Notes under the pieces: model-generated | The model's input: the letters and a program-made list of their open reading frames with translations, nothing else | Told to the model about the DNA's origin: nothing | Databases searched by the model: none | Shown: positions 5,354 to 8,312 of the stretch, one piece after another | Layout: each line of letters opens with the position of its first letter | Position numbering within the stretch: position 1 is the stretch's first letter | Translations under genes and position numbers: made by a program | NCBI GenBank assembly: GCA_042088665.1 | Contig: JBELMB010000220.1 | Location: 1 to 8,312 of the forward strand | From: JBELMB01 sp042088665 | Lineage (GTDB): Bacteria > Pseudomonadota > Alphaproteobacteria > Rhodobacterales > Rhodobacteraceae | Direction of reading: 5' to 3' | DNA: 8,312 bases

Positions 5354-6454
5354 ATGGCGAACCGGGAACACATCAAATGGCTGGTGGAAGGCGTCGAGGC
5401 CTGGAACGCGCGGCGCAGATGGAATGAGTTCGTTCCTGATCTACAGGGATTTGATTTTTTCCTTCTCGACATAAAGCTCGATTTTATTGACCTTAGCGAC
5501 GCAGATATGCGTTCCGCTAAATTTGAGAGTTGCAACCTCTACGGCGCAAACTTGTCGGGGGCGGACCTGCGGGGGGCGTATCTGCAGGGGGCGGACCTGC
5601 GGCGGGCGTACCTGCAGCGGGCGAACCTGCGGGAGGCGAACCTACGGGAGGCGATCGTCAGAACGACCGTAAACGCGGCACTGGGCACAAACGATACCGA
5701 CACCGCCAAGTTTACCGATCTTTCATTGGCTAAAGGGTTAACCCAACAACAGATTGACAGCATGGACGGCGACAGCGGCACCATCCTGCCCGAAGGCCTC
5801 ACCCGCCTCGCCCATTGGCCAGAATGGGACACCCCCGAAACCGAGGCAGTATCGACGGTACCCACACCAAATAGCGCAAGCGACCAAAAGTCACTAGCAT
5901 CGCTGGATCGTGACCCCACTTCGGCCGATCCGAATTCCAAGGCAGCCCCTTATGTCCTGACAATGCGCGAGCGCCCATTGTCGGAAATCCGCACGGCGCT
6001 GAGTACCAACCATGCCACGCCTGCCGCTCTGGCGCAGTACATGGTCGACCAACTCCAGCGTGAGAGAGCCACTCAGGCGGTCTCCCCCAAGCCCAATACC
6101 GAGGAGGGCCTTGCCGCTTGGCACGCCGATACCCGTCTTTTGAAGGAAATGCTCCTGACCGTGCAAACCCTGCACGCCGCTTTGCCTACTACCCCAGTGC
6201 CCGAGATCACCGACGAACTGGCCCACGACGTCAAGGACAAGCTCATTGCCTTGGCGGAAAAGATACAGCAAGCCATTGCCTACCTCGACAACGAAACAGG
6301 CACTTATGGCAACTTCTGGAGGATCGGCCTCATCGGCGTTGCGACCAACCTGCTCATGCTCTTTGGTTGCCCCATGCCGATTGCAGCCCCCATTTCTGCG
6401 GGCGTCATCGGGGTGAACACCCTTCGCGTGTACCTCGGTCGCGACAAGGCGTGA
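5354..6454 (+). CDS. Pentapeptide-repeat protein with hydrophobic C-terminal tail
   Basis: A 366-residue protein of unknown function. Residues about 35-105 form pentapeptide repeats of the A(D/N)LxX kind, from LSDADMRSAKFESCNLYGAN to ANLREANLREA, predicting a short right-handed quadrilateral beta-helix. Next is a segment typical of roseobacter pentapeptide proteins (GLTQQQIDSMDGDSGTILPEG, residues 128-148; LAHWPEW, 152-158), then a Ser/Thr/Pro-rich linker (160-200) and a helical region (205-315). The tail at about 321-361 is hydrophobic with two possible membrane segments. The start is supported by GGGGGA seven bases upstream. The core is encoded by seven tandem 15-bp units. Part of the early coding sequence (about 5440-5545) is visibly AT-richer than its surroundings. 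The membrane location is inferred; no partner is evident beyond the adjacent Hint gene. Confidence 0.88.
   Translation: MANREHIKWLVEGVEAWNARRRWNEFVPDLQGFDFFLLDIKLDFIDLSDADMRSAKFESCNLYGANLSGADLRGAYLQGADLRRAYLQRANLREANLREAIVRTTVNAALGTNDTDTAKFTDLSLAKGLTQQQIDSMDGDSGTILPEGLTRLAHWPEWDTPETEAVSTVPTPNSASDQKSLASLDRDPTSADPNSKAAPYVLTMRERPLSEIRTALSTNHATPAALAQYMVDQLQRERATQAVSPKPNTEEGLAAWHADTRLLKEMLLTVQTLHAALPTTPVPEITDELAHDVKDKLIALAEKIQQAIAYLDNETGTYGNFWRIGLIGVATNLLMLFGCPMPIAAPISAGVIGVNTLRVYLGRDKA
5546..5650 (+). repeat. Seven tandem 15-bp units coding for pentapeptide repeats
   Basis: Seven in-frame 15-bp units, consensus GCG-NAC-CTG-CNG-NGG, run without interruption. The last six are nearly identical at the DNA level, including third positions, which suggests recent expansion rather than selection on protein alone. 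G-runs recur every 15 bases on the plus strand (for example 5557-5561, 5571-5576, 5587-5591). Confidence 0.85.
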
Positions 6455-6467
6455 TCAACCAAAATTC

Positions 6468-6534
6468 CTTGCAAGCCGTGTGACACTCTCTGAGTGAGAC
6501 CCCGAGCACAGGCTGCAAGCCCGGGCCGTGCCCG
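6468..6534 (+). other. Cluster of hairpins after the pentapeptide gene
   Basis: Starting 13 nt after the stop codon, CTTGCAAGCC (6468-6477) can pair with GGCTGCAAG (6511-6519) with one bulged base. It encloses a second hairpin CACTC-TCT-GAGTG (6484-6496) and is followed by CGGGC-CGT-GCCCG (6522-6534). No T-tract follows, so this may be a Rho-type 3' end, an mRNA stabiliser or the 5' structure of a downstream transcript. Confidence 0.4.
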
Positions 6535-6615
6535 CGCCTCCCCCCCGGAGGACACCTTGGCAATGTCGCGCAAAACGGGCAAAACGGCAAAGCATTAGGG
6601 CGCGGCGCGGGCCTC

Positions 6616-6780
6616 ATGCAGCACAAACGCCCTCCCGGGCTCGCGCGCGTCCCTCAGCGCATTGTGCCGGTCGCATTTCCGCAGTTCACCGCCCCCGAGA
6701 TCGCCCGCGCCATCGTCGATTTCCTCCAGCCCGTGATGCAGAAACTGTCCCAACTGCTCACCGCCCTGCCACCGCCCTGA
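6616..6780 (+). CDS. Small 54-residue hypothetical ORF, possibly the 3' part of a frameshifted gene
   Basis: A 54-codon frame from ATG 6616 to TGA 6778-6780. Its codon use looks genuinely coding: nearly all third positions are G or C and the middle reads EIARAIVDFLQPVMQKLSQLL, a predicted amphipathic helix. Its own ribosome site is poor. A better initiation region lies upstream: GGAGGA at 6547-6552 before TTG 6557 or ATG 6563 in another frame, which stops at TAG 6596-6598 after MSRKTGKTAKH. One added base within the near-tandem AAAACGGGC / AAAACGGC would join both into a 72-residue protein. I do not recognise the product. It is either a short real gene, a recent pseudogene, or a sequencing error at a repeat. 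Confidence 0.35.
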   Translation: MQHKRPPGLARVPQRIVPVAFPQFTAPEIARAIVDFLQPVMQKLSQLLTALPPP

Positions 6781-7093
6781 GTTTCTCTGTTTCAAAAATA
6801 CTCAAATCCTGTCGGAACCAGCCCCGCGCCGCGCGTCGGTCCGATGCGACCACGGCGTCCGGTTCCCGGCCCGCCCCATTCTGAACCACGAAACCGGCAG
6901 GACCCAAGCAACAGCGTGCCACCCGACCAAGACAATCACACCGCCCTAAAAAACGCCCGCTGCCGGGCAGTATCAAACAGAAAAACGGATGTATTCACCC
7001 CAAACATCGCCCAGAACCGCCCCCGGGAATCGCCATGCAAAGAACCCCTGCGGCGATGCCCCGAAAGCACGCCCAGGGTGCCCCCCAATTGGA
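6781..7093. other. Spacer between the small ORF and the outer-membrane gene
   Basis: No convincing coding frame is seen. It holds an AT-rich motif at 6782-6808 that resembles an extragenic sequence I recall as common in Rhodobacterales, a minus-strand intrinsic terminator at 6948-6970, and the long 3' region of the outer-membrane gene with an ATCGCC/GGCGAT inverted repeat (7029-7034 and 7052-7057). Confidence 0.5.
6948..6970 (-). terminator. Intrinsic terminator of the outer-membrane protein transcript
   Basis: On the minus strand GCCCG-GCAG-CGGGC forms a perfect five-pair GC stem with a four-base loop, followed by G and six T residues. This is the only clean stem plus T-tract in the window. 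It lies 126 nt beyond the stop codon of the outer-membrane gene, giving an unusually long 3' untranslated region. Confidence 0.82.
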
Positions 7094-7774
7094 TCAATCC
7101 AACTCGAACCGGATGCCGACAAACAGCTCTGACATTGTGCCGTCGATTGTCCGGCGAGAGCGCGCCTGCGTCGTGCCCAGCACCACGGTCTCGTCGATAT
7201 CAAGCTCCGTGTAGGTCTGCACGAGCGAGGAGGTCAGCGAGACCCGCTCGCTCACCCTGTAGTCCACACCCAGGCCCAACCGCAGCCCGTAGGTCCCCGT
7301 GGCGCTATCGGCAACTTTGACACCAGAGTTCACGAAAGCCCCATCCACACTGACAGTGGCATGGGCCACGCCGCCCAATACAGAGACCATCGCCTTTTCC
7401 GTGAGTTGATAGCCCAATTTCGCCGTCAGGTCGAATCCATGCGGCACCGTGACAGCATATCGCACAGGCTGTCCGGTGATAAAGGTCTCTGCCGCGTTTT
7501 CCAGATCCCGCATGGTATAGCCCAATTCAATGGCCTGTCCGTAGCGCCCGCTCTGCCAACCATATCCAACTGACAAACGACCAGTCTTTGTTTGCGCCTT
7601 CGAACTGTAGGACACAGCCGGAATGGCGAAGCCAAACGGTTTTTGATCAAAGGAATAATCGAGGTTTACCCCGCCAATCGCCCCTTCGATGTAGAACCCG
7701 TCCCAAGCCTGCGCACGCGCGTTGGTTGCGCCAGACATGGACACACACAGCAACAGGATCACCAATAACCGCAT
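7094..7774 (-). CDS. Outer-membrane beta-barrel protein (OmpA-like/Omp25-type porin-family fold)
   Basis: A 226-residue secreted protein. Residues 1-23 are a classical signal peptide: a positive start, a hydrophobic core (LLVILLLCVSMSG) and a cleavage site after ARAQA. The mature part starts with WDGFYIEGAIGG, the usual first strand of small eight-stranded barrels. It continues with alternating amphipathic strands such as GRLSVGYGW (66-73), IELGYTM (82-88), TAKLGYQL (117-124), YGLRLGLGVDYRV (162-174), and ends with ELFVGIRFELD, a barrel-closing strand like that recognised by BAM although the last residue is not Phe. Its length fits opacity or Omp25-like families. The start has GGGGG about eight bases upstream. 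It is transcribed away from prfC and ends at its own terminator. The specific function is unknown. Confidence 0.82.
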   Translation of the reverse strand: MRLLVILLLCVSMSGATNARAQAWDGFYIEGAIGGVNLDYSFDQKPFGFAIPAVSYSSKAQTKTGRLSVGYGWQSGRYGQAIELGYTMRDLENAAETFITGQPVRYAVTVPHGFDLTAKLGYQLTEKAMVSVLGGVAHATVSVDGAFVNSGVKVADSATGTYGLRLGLGVDYRVSERVSLTSSLVQTYTELDIDETVVLGTTQARSRRTIDGTMSELFVGIRFELD

Positions 7775-7937
7775 CGTTTACCCCCAAAACCCTGCAGATG
7801 CTTTTCTGCATGAACCGAGGGCACTGGAAACCAGAATCCAACCCGATGCAAGAATTCAAAGGGGAAATAAAAACCCGGCCGCAAGGGAATAACCTCTGGC
7901 AGGTGAATTAAACCCCACCAGACAAGCACTTGCAGCG

Positions 7938-7974
7938 TTAACCATGTGTTATGATTTTGATAACACATGGTTAA
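7938..7974. repeat. Perfect 15-bp inverted repeat with 7-base centre
   Basis: TTAACCATGTGTTAT (7938-7952) is followed by GATTTTG and then its exact reverse complement (7960-7974). It is AT-rich in a GC-rich setting and has no T-tract on either side, so a protein-binding site is more likely than a terminator. Each arm reads TTAA-N7-TTAT, one base from the TTAA-N7-TTAA box of the cell-cycle regulator CtrA, in opposing orientation. Confidence 0.8.
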
Positions 7975-8075
7975 ACATCCAGCACCGTCCCGCTTTTCGG
8001 AACCGAAACCATCGCAAACCAGCAAACGCAGGTCTGCCCATCCACCACAGCAGCGCAGCGTGGCGGGCGCATGGA

Positions 8076-8104
8076 TTGTGCACTCGCCCAATTCGCGCTA
8101 AGCC
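8076..8104 (+). promoter_or_regulatory. Weak candidate promoter of prfC
   Basis: TTGTGC (8076-8081) and TAAGCC (8099-8104) are 17 bases apart, which would start transcription about 35 bases before the prfC start codon. The -35 element is fair and the -10 element poor. Confidence 0.25.
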
Positions 8105-8145
8105 CCGCGCTGATGACGCGAAGCGATATCGCACAAAGGATCGCC

Positions 8146-8312
8146 ATGCTGGACAACCGCCCTTCCCTGCCGCCCGAAATCGCTCGCCGCCGGACTTTTG
8201 CGATCATCTCGCACCCGGACGCGGGCAAGACGACGCTGACGGAAAAGTTCCTGTTGTACGGCGGCGCGATCCAGATGGCCGGACAGGTCCGCGCCAAGGG
8301 CGAGGCGCGGCG
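8146..8312 (+). CDS. prfC: PrfC, peptide chain release factor 3 (5' part, cut by the window end)
   Basis: RF3 is a translational GTPase that removes RF1 and RF2 from the ribosome after peptide release. Only the first 55 codons are present. They read RRRTFAIISHPDAGKTTLTEKF (residues 14-35), which includes the P-loop SHPDAGKTT (22-30) in the form typical of RF3, followed by GGAIQMAGQVRAKG (39-52), the RF3-type switch I approach. EF-G and LepA/TypA carry clearly different sequences here. The start at 8146 has AAAGGA five bases upstream and lies at the family's usual distance from the P-loop. The gene diverges from the outer-membrane gene and has a 371-nt upstream region containing the large inverted repeat. 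The frame runs open to the window edge. Confidence 0.93.
   Translation, partial: MLDNRPSLPPEIARRRTFAIISHPDAGKTTLTEKFLLYGGAIQMAGQVRAKGEAR

Larger units (their letters stand above)
7775..8145. other. Divergent spacer between the outer-membrane gene and prfC
   Basis: This 371-nt stretch separates two divergently read genes and so should hold both promoters. I see no convincing gene in it. The outstanding element is the perfect inverted repeat at 7938-7974. A plausible prfC promoter lies near its right end; no convincing promoter for the outer-membrane gene was found by eye. Confidence 0.5.

Noticed and set aside
4552..5535. A 327-codon open frame on the minus strand opposite the Hint gene.
   Set aside because: The opposite strand encodes a recognisable Hint domain; the antisense product shows no family motif and crosses into the pentapeptide gene.
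7089..7102. TTGGAT-CA-ATCCAA around the outer-membrane gene stop codon as a terminator.
   Set aside because: The two-base loop cannot form a stable RNA hairpin and no T-tract follows; the real terminator is at 6948-6970.
1..8312. tRNA, rRNA, CRISPR array, insertion sequence or prophage genes.
   Set aside because: No cloverleaf, regular spacer-repeat pattern, transposase motif or terminal repeats were seen on either strand.

Overview
This window most likely comes from the chromosome of a Rhodobacteraceae (Roseobacter-group) alphaproteobacterium. The evidence is high GC with strongly GC-rich third codon positions, an ArgC of the Rhodobacterales type with its active-site cysteine in TGCNAATGQ, a CcmE heme chaperone, a stand-alone Hint-domain protein and a pentapeptide protein of the kind seen in roseobacters. 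The assignment rests on recognising protein families by eye; no search was run.

Left part, all on the minus strand (positions 57-4161, read right to left): an SDR oxidoreductase with a degenerate catalytic motif; an AlkC-type DNA glycosylase with a C-terminal Ig-like extension; a 460-nt non-coding stretch; argC; and ccmE. The SDR and alkC genes are 87 nt apart and could be co-transcribed. The stretch in front of argC is not empty. It holds a good sigma-70-type promoter and a strong ribosome binding site, followed by a ten-residue reading frame, MIQPLSGLRR, that ends in two consecutive rare CGA arginine codons before UAA. That is the layout expected of an arginine-sensing leader peptide in front of an arginine biosynthesis gene, and it is the most interesting item here.

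Middle part, plus strand (4297-6780): a Hint-domain protein (autoprocessing-like), a pentapeptide-repeat protein with a distinct hydrophobic C-terminal tail, a run of RNA hairpins, and a 54-codon open frame that looks like the 3' part of a small gene broken by a one-base deletion. The SDR and Hint genes diverge from a shared 135-nt region whose two candidate promoters lie on top of each other.

Right part: a signal-peptide-bearing outer-membrane beta-barrel protein on the minus strand, with a clean intrinsic terminator 126 nt beyond its stop codon. Next is a 371-nt spacer containing a perfect 15-bp inverted repeat, and then the first 55 codons of prfC (release factor 3) on the plus strand, cut by the window edge.

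The genes are mostly housekeeping or accessory singletons rather than one pathway. No mobile element, CRISPR array, tRNA or rRNA was seen.
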